Part shown: positions 55,512-64,000 of the stretch, piece by piece
Numbering within the stretch: the first letter of the stretch is position 1
How the letters are laid out: the number at the start of each line of letters is the position of its first letter
Assembly: GCA_944322345.1 (NCBI GenBank)
Contig: CALUOO010000009.1
Coordinates: 86,837-150,836, forward strand
Source: an uncultured Bacteroides sp.
GTDB taxonomy: Bacteria > Bacteroidota > Bacteroidia > Bacteroidales > Bacteroidaceae
Direction of reading: 5' to 3'
DNA: 64,000 bases
Made by a program: the position numbers and the translations under genes
Notes under the pieces: model-generated
Seen by the model: the letters and a program-made list of their open reading frames with translations, nothing else
What the model was told of the DNA's origin: nothing
The model's database searches: none

Positions 55512-56738
55512 TCAGAATGCTTCGGTCATATTAAAATAAAACAGATTCTGTTTATTTACAGTGTTTCTTCCCAAGTCTAAACGAACATTCATTCGGGGCT
55601 GAACCTCAATACGCAGGCCTATTCCCATGTTAGGTAGAACGCCTTCTACTTTACCTGGATTGGGGCCCATAAAACCACAACCTGCCCATGCTGTATACCC
55701 AATATGACTTATAACTCTTTTTATCCAATTACTTTTATCTGTATTAAACATTTGCCGGTATTCAGCCATTATCAAATGAGATGATTTGTCACGGTATTGC
55801 CCCATATAGTATCCACGAAGATCGTAAGGAGTACCACTAAGAGTATATTTTACCAAGGGGGCATCCCCGAACACATTTTTTGTTTGTACGGTCCATGCAA
55901 GTACCTTACGGTTTCCTAAGGTTTTATATTGGCGATAATCTATTTCTAATCGATAAAAATTATTGTCACCTCCTAGCATCTTGTTATACATTACTCCTCG
56001 AAAATCTAAATAGATTCCTTTATACGCATTAGCAGGTACATCTCGTGTGTCGTATGTTAACAAAAAACCTAAACCAGAGCTAATGGTTGTGCATCCATTT
56101 TCTGTCCCGCCTGATGTCAGATAAAGTGGATCATTAATCATTCCTTTTGCAGGACTGGTAATTTTGTCATAATTGAAATCAATCTGAGGTCCTGCAAAGA
56201 AATTGCTCTTTCCTAATCGGAATAAGAACCATGGATTTATCTGTATGCCACTATATCGGTATTCGCTGGTTTCCTCACCTCTAGGATAGTCTTTATTGGT
56301 CGAATAACCAATGCCATAGTAATTTTCTATGGTATTTTTATATGCAAAAACACCGAATATACGGAAACGGTCGTCTTTAAAAAAGAGTTGTGGCTTGGTT
56401 GATAAATTGAGTCCTCCTTCGAACATCAACGCAACAGCTATTGGGAGAACCGAACGCTGAAGGGTTGTATCGTTAGGGTTCGTCCTAAAAGTCATCAGTG
56501 CACTACCACCGATTAAGAATCCAAAATCTGGAGTATAGCTTGGTCCACCTAATATATTATAGTGCAGATTCCGTCGGGCTAGCTTTTGGCTATGGGATTC
56601 TCGACTGATTGTTTTTGATGTACTGTCTGAAGATAAGTGATTGGATAACGTATCTTTTATGGCTGTATCACCCACTTGGCCTATCATATTACAGCTTGGT
56701 AACAATGCCAGCCACATGACTATTATATATTTCTTCAT
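55512..56738 (-). CDS. BamA/OMP85-type outer-membrane barrel protein
   Basis: 408 residues from MKKYIIVMWLAL; signal peptide to about 20. No POTRA domains; it begins with a short linker, then barrel strands with the surface-antigen pattern: GGPSYTPDFGFLIGG at start, GLGFLLTYDTRDVPANAYKGIYLDF, and RGYYMGQYRDKSSHLIMAEYRQMF near the end. This resembles TamA/BamA-like phospholipase-barrel families. Function unknown. The 480-bp gap upstream of its end (55033-55511) holds only a terminator. Confidence 0.75.
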   Translation of the reverse strand: MKKYIIVMWLALLPSCNMIGQVGDTAIKDTLSNHLSSDSTSKTISRESHSQKLARRNLHYNILGGPSYTPDFGFLIGGSALMTFRTNPNDTTLQRSVLPIAVALMFEGGLNLSTKPQLFFKDDRFRIFGVFAYKNTIENYYGIGYSTNKDYPRGEETSEYRYSGIQINPWFLFRLGKSNFFAGPQIDFNYDKITSPAKGMINDPLYLTSGGTENGCTTISSGLGFLLTYDTRDVPANAYKGIYLDFRGVMYNKMLGGDNNFYRLEIDYRQYKTLGNRKVLAWTVQTKNVFGDAPLVKYTLSGTPYDLRGYYMGQYRDKSSHLIMAEYRQMFNTDKSNWIKRVISHIGYTAWAGCGFMGPNPGKVEGVLPNMGIGLRIEVQPRMNVRLDLGRNTVNKQNLFYFNMTEAF

Positions 56739-56824
56739 ATCTGCTCCGGAATTCGGTTGCAAAGAAAACTAATTTATTTCAGTTAGTTTTTCTTTTTATA
56801 GATAATAAATCTAAAAAAGATTTG

Positions 56825-56832
56825 TATTTTTG
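56825..56832 (+). promoter_or_regulatory. -7 box (TATTTTTG) for the HU-like gene
   Basis: TATTTTTG; 154 bp before the HU-like ATG. The leader (56833-56986) is GC-rich compared with its flanks, with complementary pieces such as CTCCC and GGGGAG, so it may be structured. Confidence 0.5.
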
Positions 56833-56986
56833 TGTATTACAATCTGAGGGCTTTACAGGGAGGACTTAAGCAAGCTCTTAGAAACAGGGAAATGTATGTA
56901 TAACTGGCTGCCCCTCCCGTGCGCGGCCAATCTGACCGGATACACAAGAGAGGCTAGGGGAGAGGTGGCTTTAAAATCTGAAGCTT

Positions 56987-57454
56987 ATGGCAATCTTAGT
57001 TAAACCAATCCAGCGGATTAATCCGCAAGACAAGGATGCAGAAAAGAAGTGGTATGTTACCCAAGTAACATCCGCACAGGTGGACGAAACGCAAGTGGCA
57101 ATGGAAATTGCCGAAGAAACCACGCTGAACCCTTCGGAGGGGATGATGGCCATCCGCCAATTCCGCAAGATAGTGCTGCGCCATCTGCTGGCGGGCGAAA
57201 GCGTCAAGCTTGGCAACTGGGGCAGTTTCAGCGTCACTATCTCCAGCATCGGAGTGGCGAAGAAAGAAGAGGTCAATGCCAACAACATCAAGAGCGTCAA
57301 CCTCAACTTCCAGCCCGACGATGAGTTCAAGGCCGACCTGCAGAAGGCACGCTTCGCATGGGTGGACAAGCTCGCCGAAGGACGTACTTCTGCCGAATCG
57401 CCCGTAGAGCCCGAAGAACCGGGTGGTGGTGAATCTCCCGACCCTATCGTATGA
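56987..57454 (+). CDS. HU/IHF-family DNA-binding protein
   Basis: 155 residues. HU-like core (about 10-115): KKWYVTQVTSAQVDETQVAMEIAEETTLN, AIRQFRKIVLRHLLAGESVKLGNWGSFSVTI, and a basic-strand arm; plus a low-complexity tail rich in Pro, Glu, Gly (about 130-155). Such longer HU paralogues are common in Bacteroidota. GC-rich coding sequence unlike the flanks. Ends with a strong terminator. Confidence 0.82.
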   Translation: MAILVKPIQRINPQDKDAEKKWYVTQVTSAQVDETQVAMEIAEETTLNPSEGMMAIRQFRKIVLRHLLAGESVKLGNWGSFSVTISSIGVAKKEEVNANNIKSVNLNFQPDDEFKADLQKARFAWVDKLAEGRTSAESPVEPEEPGGGESPDPIV

Positions 57455-57471
57455 CATACGCGTCGTAGACC

Positions 57472-57531
57472 GCAGGCATGTATTTACCTCAATGTCCTCC
57501 CTCATCCCGGTAAGTACATGCCTGCTTTTTT
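57472..57531 (+). terminator. Long-stem terminator after the HU-like gene
   Basis: GCAGGCATGTATTTACC (57472-57488) pairs with GGTAAGTACATGCCTGC (57509-57525), 16 of 17 bases, around a 20-nt loop, then TTTTTT. Confidence 0.85.
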
Positions 57532-57535
57532 GTAT

Positions 57536-57645
57536 CCACATGTCTGTACTTACGTATCCACACGTCTGTACTTACGTATCTACGCGTCTGTACTTACGTA
57601 TCTACGCGTCTGTACTTACGTATCTGCACGCCGGTACTTACGTAT
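57536..57645 (+). repeat. Five 22-bp tandem repeats
   Basis: Units at 57536, 57558, 57580, 57602 and 57624, each around GTCTGTACTTACGTAT (the fifth has GCCGGTACTTACGTAT). The core GTACTTAC is the inverse of GTAAGTAC in the terminator arm just upstream. A 22-bp period breaks any reading frame, so it is non-coding. Function unknown. Confidence 0.85.
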
Positions 57646-57891
57646 CTGCCGGAAGAAAGTACAGTACGCGCACAACGGCAGATACCGAAAAGACCGCCGG
57701 GAGCTCCCGAAGGACTGAATAAAAGACCTTGTCAGGAGAAACCGGACAAGCTCGGAAAATCGGTGGCAATTACTTAAATATGTTTGTATCATCTTGTAAA
57801 GTGCACGGCTGTTGTGCCCGTACACGTGTCGTATTACGGAAAAATCTCCATAAATCCTCCTTCGTTCCTCTTTATTTACACTATTATTTAT

Positions 57892-57899
57892 TAATTTTG
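57892..57899 (+). promoter_or_regulatory. -7 box (TAATTTTG) for the nqr operon
   Basis: TAATTTTG, consensus, 31 bp before nqrA. Confidence 0.6.
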
Positions 57900-57930
57900 C
57901 GCCAAATTTAAAAACCATTATTTATCTAGC

Positions 57931-59280
57931 ATGGCAAATGTTATAAAGTTACGTAAAGGCCTTGACATTAACCTGAAAGGTAAAGCTGCTGAAACGTACA
58001 TGAATGTAAAAGAGCCGGGGTTCTATGCGTTGGTGCCCGATGATTTTACAGGCGTGACTCCGAAGGTAGTCGTAAAGGAACAGGAGTATGTGATGGCCGG
58101 CGGACCCTTGTTTATCGACAAGAATCATCCGGAAGTGAAATTTGTATCGCCAGTGAGTGGCGTAGTAACGAGCGTTGAACGCGGCGCTCGCCGTAAAGTA
58201 TTGAACATCGTAGTGGAAGCCGCAACAGAACAAGACTACGAAGAGTTTGGTAAAAAGAATGTTGCTGAAATGGATGCCGATGCTGTAAAATCAGTCTTAC
58301 TGGAAGCAGGGTTGTTCGCGTTTATCAGGCAACGTCCATACGACATTATCGCAGACCCGACCACCACTCCCAAAGGTATCTTCATTTCTGCGTTTGATAC
58401 CAATCCGCTGGCACCGGATTTCGAATTTGCTCTGAAAGGAGAGGAAGTAAATTTCCAGACAGGTCTTGACGCTTTGTCTAAGCTCTCGAAAACGTACCTC
58501 AACATTAGTGTGAAGCAGACAGCTACGGCTTTGACACAGGCAAAGAATGTAACAATCACCGCTTTCGACGGACCTAACCCGGCAGGCAATGTAGGAGTAC
58601 AGATCAACCATATAAGCCCGATCTCCAAAGGGGAAACCGTCTGGACCATCGACCCGCAGGCCGTGATATTCATCGGACGCTTGCTGAACACCGGACGTAT
58701 CGATTTTACCCGTACAGTGGCAGTCACAGGTTCTGAGATGAAAGAGCCGGCCTATTGCAAACTGAAAGTAGGTGCACTCCTGACCAATATATTTGCCGGT
58801 AATGTAACGTCCGACAAATCTCTACGCTATATCAGCGGAAATGTTTTGACAGGCAAGCAAGTATCTCCAAACGGATTCCTTGGCGCTTTCCACAATCAGC
58901 TGACCGTGATTCCAGAAGGTGACAATGTACATGAAATGCTGGGATGGATCATGCCGCGCTTTGATCAGTTCAGTGCCAACCATTCCTATTTCAGTTGGTT
59001 GATGGGCAAAAAGGAGTATACTTTGGATGCACGTATCAAAGGTGGTGAACGCCACATGATTATGTCTGGTGAATATGACAAAGTGCTTCCTATGGATATT
59101 CTTCCCGAATATCTGATAAAAGCTATCATTGCTGGTGATATCGACCGCATGGAAGCGTTAGGCATTTACGAAGTAGCTCCCGAAGACTTTGCTTTGTGTG
59201 AGTTTGTATGTTCTTCAAAGATGGAATTGCAGCGCATTGTCCGGGCAGGTCTTGACATGCTTCGTGCAGAAATGGCATAA
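57931..59280 (+). CDS. nqrA: Na+-NQR subunit A
   Basis: 449 residues. NqrA marks: LRKGLDINLKGKAAETY at the start, HPEVKFVSPVSGVVTSVERGARRKV, and VEFQ-like later segments (FSANHSYFSWLMGKKEYTLDARIKGGERHMIMSGEYDKVLPMDI). Soluble subunit of the sodium pump that couples NADH-quinone oxidoreduction to sodium export. Codon use is richer in G and C than the following subunits. Confidence 0.95.
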   Translation: MANVIKLRKGLDINLKGKAAETYMNVKEPGFYALVPDDFTGVTPKVVVKEQEYVMAGGPLFIDKNHPEVKFVSPVSGVVTSVERGARRKVLNIVVEAATEQDYEEFGKKNVAEMDADAVKSVLLEAGLFAFIRQRPYDIIADPTTTPKGIFISAFDTNPLAPDFEFALKGEEVNFQTGLDALSKLSKTYLNISVKQTATALTQAKNVTITAFDGPNPAGNVGVQINHISPISKGETVWTIDPQAVIFIGRLLNTGRIDFTRTVAVTGSEMKEPAYCKLKVGALLTNIFAGNVTSDKSLRYISGNVLTGKQVSPNGFLGAFHNQLTVIPEGDNVHEMLGWIMPRFDQFSANHSYFSWLMGKKEYTLDARIKGGERHMIMSGEYDKVLPMDILPEYLIKAIIAGDIDRMEALGIYEVAPEDFALCEFVCSSKMELQRIVRAGLDMLRAEMA

Positions 59281-59316
59281 TCCATAAAAATTAGAATATT
59301 AAAAAAAGAATCATTA

Positions 59317-60486
59317 ATGAAAGCGTTAAGAAATTATCTCGATAAGATAAAGCCGAATTTTGAGGAAGGTGGTAGATTACACGCATTCCGTTCTGTATTT
59401 GACGGTTTCGAAACATTTCTGTTCGTGCCTAATACAACCTCAAAAAGCGGAACTCATATACACGACTCTATCGACAGTAAACGCATTATGTCGATTGTAG
59501 TTATCTCATTGATACCAGCTCTGTTGTTTGGTATGTACAATGTTGGTTACCAGCATTTCACTCATACTGGTGCCGAAGGAGGATTTTGGGAAATGTTTGC
59601 TTACGGTTTTCTTGCCGTACTCCCTAAAATCATTGTATCTTATGTCGTAGGTTTGGGAATCGAGTTCGTGGTAGCTCAATGGAAGAAGGAAGAAATTCAA
59701 GAAGGTTTTCTTGTTTCCGGTATTTTGATTCCGATGATTGTACCTGTAGACTGTCCTCTGTGGATTTTGGCAATAGCTACAGCATTTTCTGTAATCTTTG
59801 CGAAAGAGGTTTTTGGTGGAACAGGTATGAACATTTTCAATGTTGCATTGATAACACGTGCGTTTCTGTTTTTTGCATATCCAACAAAAATGTCAGGTGA
59901 TGCCGTATGGGTATCAGGCGATAGTATATTAGGCTTGGGAAAGACAGTAGATGGATTAACTGTTGCTACACCTCTTGGTATAGCTTCTACCAGTGCTTCC
60001 GCTCCTGTATTTAGTATGGATATGGTAACAGGTTTGATTCCAGGATCTATTGGTGAAACGAGTGTTATTGCAATTTTAATAGGTGCGGTTATTCTTCTAT
60101 GGACCGGTGTTGCAAGCTGGAAAACAATGTTCTCTGTATTTGTAGGAGGAGCATTCATGGCTTGGGTATTTAATGCTATTGGACCGGATACCGCTATGGC
60201 TCAGATGCCATGGTACGAGCATCTTGTAGTTGGAGGCTTTTGCTTTGGAGCAGTCTTTATGGCTACTGATCCTGTAACTTCTGCACGTACTGAAAAAGGT
60301 AAATATGTTTTTGGCTTTTTAATAGGTGTCATGGCAATCGTTATTCGTGTATTGAATCCTGGTTATCCAGAAGGAATGATGCTTGCTATTTTATTAATGA
60401 ACATTTTCGCTCCGTTAATTGACTATTGTGTAGTACAAAGTAACATATCACGTCGCGAAAAAAGAATGATGAAGTCTAACCACTAA
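59317..60486 (+). CDS. nqrB: Na+-NQR subunit B
   Basis: 389 residues, ten or so membrane helices. The FMN attachment site falls at Thr218 in VDGLTVATPLG, where other NqrB have SGAT; the Gly is Val here. It holds a covalent FMN and riboflavin and forms the quinone side with NqrA. 36 bp after nqrA. Confidence 0.95.
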   Translation: MKALRNYLDKIKPNFEEGGRLHAFRSVFDGFETFLFVPNTTSKSGTHIHDSIDSKRIMSIVVISLIPALLFGMYNVGYQHFTHTGAEGGFWEMFAYGFLAVLPKIIVSYVVGLGIEFVVAQWKKEEIQEGFLVSGILIPMIVPVDCPLWILAIATAFSVIFAKEVFGGTGMNIFNVALITRAFLFFAYPTKMSGDAVWVSGDSILGLGKTVDGLTVATPLGIASTSASAPVFSMDMVTGLIPGSIGETSVIAILIGAVILLWTGVASWKTMFSVFVGGAFMAWVFNAIGPDTAMAQMPWYEHLVVGGFCFGAVFMATDPVTSARTEKGKYVFGFLIGVMAIVIRVLNPGYPEGMMLAILLMNIFAPLIDYCVVQSNISRREKRMMKSNH

Positions 60487-60494
60487 AATACCGA

Positions 60495-61178
60495 ATGGAA
60501 ATGAATACAAATAGTAACAGTTATACTATCATTTATGCTTCGGTAATGGTTATTATCGTTGCATTTCTGTTGGCTTTTGTCAGCTCTTCTTTGAAAGAGA
60601 CTCAGAACAAAAATGTCCAATTGGATACTAAGAAACAGATTCTTTCTGCATTAAACATTAGAAATGTAGAAGATGTGGAAGCTGCTTACCAAGAGCATGT
60701 AAAAAGTGACATGCTGATGGAGGCTGACGGAACATTGACCGAGAATACGGGAGCTTTTGCTACAAGCTACGAGAAAGAGGTAAAAGAGAATAATCGTCTG
60801 CATGTGTTTGTCTGCGACGTAGACGGGCAGACTAAATATGTAATACCCGTATATGGCGCTGGACTTTGGGGCGGCATCTGGGGATATATCGCTTTGAATG
60901 ATGACAAGGATACAGTCTATGGAACATACTTTTCACATGCGAGTGAAACTCCGGGACTAGGAGCTGAGATTGCAACTGAATGGTTTCAGAAGTCATTTGA
61001 AGGCAAAAAAACTCTCGAAGGTGAGGCTATCGCTTTAGGTGTAGTCAAGAATGGAAAAGTAGAGAAAGAAGAGTATCAAGTTGACGGTATATCAGGGGGT
61101 ACTATTACTTCCGTAGGTGTAGATACTATGTTGAAATCCTGCTTGAATAATTATTTGAAATTCTTAACTAAGAAATAA
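60495..61178 (+). CDS. nqrC: Na+-NQR subunit C
   Basis: 227 residues. One N-terminal membrane helix (about 10-32), then the periplasmic flavoprotein domain with GIWGYIALN and the ApbE site DGISGGTITS (Thr203) for covalent FMN. Start MEMNTN or the Met two codons later. Confidence 0.94.
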   Translation: MEMNTNSNSYTIIYASVMVIIVAFLLAFVSSSLKETQNKNVQLDTKKQILSALNIRNVEDVEAAYQEHVKSDMLMEADGTLTENTGAFATSYEKEVKENNRLHVFVCDVDGQTKYVIPVYGAGLWGGIWGYIALNDDKDTVYGTYFSHASETPGLGAEIATEWFQKSFEGKKTLEGEAIALGVVKNGKVEKEEYQVDGISGGTITSVGVDTMLKSCLNNYLKFLTKK

Positions 61179-61193
61179 GGAGCAAAGAATATT

Positions 61194-61829
61194 ATGGGAC
61201 AATTATTTTCAAAGAAAAATAGAGAGGTATTCTCCACTCCATTAGGAATGAATAATCCTGTTACAGTACAAGTGCTGGGAATTTGTTCTGCCTTAGCCGT
61301 TACAGCAAAGTTAGAACCTGCTATTGTCATGGGATTATCAGTAACTGTCATTACAGCCTTTTCTAATGTTGTTATATCATTGTTGCGTAAAACAATTCCC
61401 AACCGTATACGTATTATCGTACAATTAGTTGTAGTTGCAGCATTGGTTACTATTGTAAGTGAAATATTGAAGGCATTTGCGTATGACGTGAGTGTACAGT
61501 TATCTGTTTATGTAGGTTTAATTATTACTAATTGTATTTTGATGGGACGTTTGGAAGCATTTGCCATGCAGAATGCTCCATGGGAATCATTCCTTGATGG
61601 TATTGGTAACGGATTAGGATATGCTAAAATTTTAGTTATTGTAGCATTTTTCCGTGAGTTATTAGGATCAGGTACATTATTAGGATTTAATATCTTAAAT
61701 TATGAACCAATAAAGGAAGTTGGATATATCAATAATGGTTTGATGCTTATGCCTCCTATGGCATTAATTATTGTAGCTTGTATAATTTGGTATGACCGTG
61801 CCCATCATAAAGAGTTGCAAGAAAAATAA
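61194..61829 (+). CDS. nqrD: Na+-NQR subunit D
   Basis: 211 residues, six membrane helices. NqrD pattern: [31 protein letters not shown], with [31 protein letters not shown]. Core sodium path with NqrE, sharing an iron site. 15 bp after nqrC. Confidence 0.95.
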   Translation: MGQLFSKKNREVFSTPLGMNNPVTVQVLGICSALAVTAKLEPAIVMGLSVTVITAFSNVVISLLRKTIPNRIRIIVQLVVVAALVTIVSEILKAFAYDVSVQLSVYVGLIITNCILMGRLEAFAMQNAPWESFLDGIGNGLGYAKILVIVAFFRELLGSGTLLGFNILNYEPIKEVGYINNGLMLMPPMALIIVACIIWYDRAHHKELQEK

Positions 61830-61905
61830 TTAGTTATGAATTCTGAGCTTATATCAGGCTTATTTATGGTTAGAACAATCATTTGAATTCAAAATTTGAA
61901 TATTT

Positions 61906-62532
61906 ATGGAACATTTATTAAGTTTATTCGTCCGCTCTATTTTCGTGGACAACATGATATTTGCATTCTTTTTAGGTATGTGTTCATACTTAGCTGTGTC
62001 AAAGAATGTAAAAACAGCTATAGGATTGGGCGTTGCTGTAACATTTGTGTTAGTTGTAACATTGCCTGTTAATTATTTATTGCAGACTAAAGTATTAGGT
62101 CCTGATGCTATCATTGAAGGGGTTGATCTTAGCTTTTTGAGTTTTATTCTCTTTATTGCAGTCATTGCTGGAATTGTGCAATTAGTTGAAATGCTGGTTG
62201 AACGTTTTAGCCCTTCATTATATGCCTCATTAGGAATTTTCTTGCCACTGATTGCAGTAAATTGTGCTATTATGGGAGCTTCTTTATTTATGCAACAACG
62301 AATTAATTTGGGGGCTAGCGATCCTAAATATATCGGTGATGTATGGGATGCCATTTCATATGCATTGGGTTCTGGAATTGGTTGGTTGCTGGCTATTGTC
62401 GGTTTGGCTGCAATCCGTGAAAAAATGGCTTATTCGGATGTACCAGCTCCACTAAGAGGTCTGGGTATTACATTTATTACAGTAGGTCTAATGGCAATTG
62501 CATTTATGTGCTTTTCTGGTTTGAATATTTAA
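61906..62532 (+). CDS. nqrE: Na+-NQR subunit E
   Basis: 208 residues, six membrane helices. NqrE marks: [32 protein letters not shown] and [16 protein letters not shown]. Homologous to NqrD and inverted in the membrane. Confidence 0.95.
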   Translation: MEHLLSLFVRSIFVDNMIFAFFLGMCSYLAVSKNVKTAIGLGVAVTFVLVVTLPVNYLLQTKVLGPDAIIEGVDLSFLSFILFIAVIAGIVQLVEMLVERFSPSLYASLGIFLPLIAVNCAIMGASLFMQQRINLGASDPKYIGDVWDAISYALGSGIGWLLAIVGLAAIREKMAYSDVPAPLRGLGITFITVGLMAIAFMCFSGLNI

Positions 62533-62551
62533 AAAAGAAAGGAATAGAACA

Positions 62552-63826
62552 ATGGATATGAATTTAGTATTGGCAAGCGTTGGAGTATTCCTTGTGGTAA
62601 TCCTACTGCTGGTTATTATTTTATTAGTAGCCAAAAAAATTTTGGTACCTTCTGGAAATGTAAAATTGACAATTAACAATGAAAAAAAATTAGATGTAGC
62701 TTCTGGATCTACTTTGTTGAATACATTATCGGTGAATGGCGTATTTCTATCGTCAGCATGTGGAGGAAAAGGATCTTGTGGACAGTGTAAATGCCAGGTG
62801 TTAGAAGGAGGAGGTGAGATTTTACCATCTGAAATACCGCATTTTAGCCGTAAACAACAGCAAGAACACTGGCGTTTGGGCTGTCAAGTCAAAGTAAAAG
62901 GTGATATGTCCATTAAAGTGCCAGAAAGTGTATTAGGAGTCAAAGAATGGGAGTGTGAAGTTATCTCAAATAAAAATGTTGCAACTTTTATCAAAGAATT
63001 TATCGTTGCGCTTCCTAAAGGTGAACATATGGATTTTGTTCCAGGATCTTATGCACAAATAAAGATTCCTAGATATACAATGGACTATAATAAGGATATT
63101 GATAAAGGATTGATTGGGGATGAATATCTACCAGCATGGAAAAAATTCGGATTATTTGATCTAAAATGTACAAATGAAGAGGAAACCATACGTGCATATT
63201 CTATGGCAAATTATCCTGCAGAAGGAGATCGTATTATGTTAACTGTACGTATTGCAACTCCTCCCTTTAAACCTAAAGAACAAGGTCCTGGATTTATGAA
63301 TGTAATGCCTGGTATCGCTTCATCTTATATTTTCACATTGAAGCCTGGAGATAAAGTAATAATGAGTGGTCCTTATGGAGATTTTCACCCAATCTTTGAC
63401 TCTAAAAAAGAAATGATGTGGGTAGGTGGTGGTGCAGGAATGGCCCCATTGCGTGCACAGATTATGCATATGACGAAAACATTACATACAACAGACCGTG
63501 TGATGAATTATTTTTACGGAGCACGTGCTTTGAATGAAGTATTCTATTTGGAAGATTTCCTGCAATTAGAGAAGGATTTTCCCAATTTCAAATTTCACTT
63601 AGCGCTTGATCGCCCTGATCCTTCAGCAGATGCAGCAGGTGTGAAATACACGCCTGGTTTTGTCCATCAGGTGATTTATGAAACATATTTAAAAAATCAT
63701 GAAGCACCAGAAGATATTGAATATTACATGTGTGGTCCAGGGCCAATGTCTAAAGCTGTAGAAAAAATGCTTGATGAGTTAGGTGTTCCAGCACAAAATT
63801 TAATGTTTGATAACTTTGGTGGTTGA
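62552..63826 (+). CDS. nqrF: Na+-NQR subunit F
   Basis: 424 residues. N-terminal helix (3-29), a 2Fe-2S ferredoxin domain with Cys70, Cys76, Cys79 and Cys111 (SACGGKGSCGQC), then an FAD/NADH reductase domain (RAYSMANYP, GGGAGMAPLRAQ, CGPGPMSKAVEKML). It accepts electrons from NADH. Ends the six-gene operon. Confidence 0.96.
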   Translation: MDMNLVLASVGVFLVVILLLVIILLVAKKILVPSGNVKLTINNEKKLDVASGSTLLNTLSVNGVFLSSACGGKGSCGQCKCQVLEGGGEILPSEIPHFSRKQQQEHWRLGCQVKVKGDMSIKVPESVLGVKEWECEVISNKNVATFIKEFIVALPKGEHMDFVPGSYAQIKIPRYTMDYNKDIDKGLIGDEYLPAWKKFGLFDLKCTNEEETIRAYSMANYPAEGDRIMLTVRIATPPFKPKEQGPGFMNVMPGIASSYIFTLKPGDKVIMSGPYGDFHPIFDSKKEMMWVGGGAGMAPLRAQIMHMTKTLHTTDRVMNYFYGARALNEVFYLEDFLQLEKDFPNFKFHLALDRPDPSADAAGVKYTPGFVHQVIYETYLKNHEAPEDIEYYMCGPGPMSKAVEKMLDELGVPAQNLMFDNFGG

Positions 63827-63892
63827 TTTTACATCTAAAGAAAAAAGTAAATAATAATCTAAATAAGTGGAAAAGAGTTTCTAAAAAATAAG

Positions 63893-63935
63893 ATGGCATA
63901 TGAAGATGATATAGCATGAGCACTTCATATGCCAT
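63893..63935 (+). terminator. Hairpin after the nqr operon
   Basis: ATGGCATATGAAG (63893-63905) pairs perfectly with CTTCATATGCCAT (63923-63935), 13 bp. The T-rich tail is weak. About 67 bp after nqrF; likely terminator or 3' end stabiliser. Confidence 0.65.
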
Positions 63936-64000
63936 TATTATTGTCATTTTACCATACTTCCTCACATAATTCTATTGACAGGACATACCGGTCCGAAAGA

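Noticed and set aside
57536-57645. CRISPR array
   Set aside because: The units are directly adjacent with no spacers and no cas genes nearby.
57423-57722. Open frames through the 22-bp repeats
   Set aside because: A 22-bp period is not a multiple of three, the frames show no conserved protein features and there is a terminator at their start.

Overview
The window looks like a chromosomal segment of a Bacteroides-type member of the Bacteroidota. Evidence: AT-rich DNA; many promoters with the Bacteroides -7 box TAnnTTTG (several with a -33 TTG or TTTG about 20 nt upstream); Na+-NQR, OmpP1/FadL, PorT-like and LysM/PBP1-like envelope proteins; a Bacteroidota-type RpoZ; and characteristic uncharacterised families (DUF4468, DUF4494, DUF4293). 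I could not run any search, so family names are from reading the translations.

Bases 1 to about 16,862 are the right-hand part of a prophage. Reading leftward (minus strand): a regulatory/leader region, a hexapeptide-repeat beta-helix protein, a replication/recombination-type early block (HTH protein, a protein with an SSB-like acidic tip, DUF4494, NinG, a large unknown protein), a block of nucleic-acid-modifying enzymes (helicase-methyltransferase fusion, radical SAM protein, ASCH protein, DUF4406 protein), then RHH, sigma-like and HNH proteins and the small and large terminase subunits. TerL runs off the left edge. Many genes overlap by ATGA. On the plus strand are one isolated membrane-protein gene (10900-11334) and the lysogeny side: a repressor with two palindromic operators, followed by an operon of two DEDDh exonucleases, BRCT domains and a Zn-ribbon membrane protein. 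The prophage ends in a duplicated 3' part of a tRNA (anticodon loop reads CTC, Glu), i.e. the attR side. No integrase is visible in the window.

From 16,900 on the genes are chromosomal: dnaJ-grpE, an ABC-F protein with one degenerate ATP site, a DUF486 protein, a TtcA-like enzyme, a TPR/NfeD/flotillin/nucleoside phosphorylase operon, PorT-like and LysM proteins, uvrA, ybaK and a POT peptide transporter. A damaged IS1182-family element and an IS982 remnant separate this from a DUF4468 protein, FadL-like porin, the queuosine operon (transporter-queC-queF, preceded by a preQ1-I-like pseudoknot), rlmH and nadC. An ECF sigma operon follows, then a degenerate full-length IS982-type element, uvrB, a phenylacetate-CoA ligase/ACT pair, bamD-rpoZ-DUF4293, a TPR protein, a BamA-like barrel, an HU-like protein, a 22-bp tandem repeat, and the complete nqrABCDEF operon, which ends in a terminator hairpin.

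The most promising unexplained systems are the exonuclease/BRCT operon in the lysogenic-conversion position of the prophage, the phage modification-enzyme cluster, the 16-copy hexapeptide protein, and the queuosine leader RNA.
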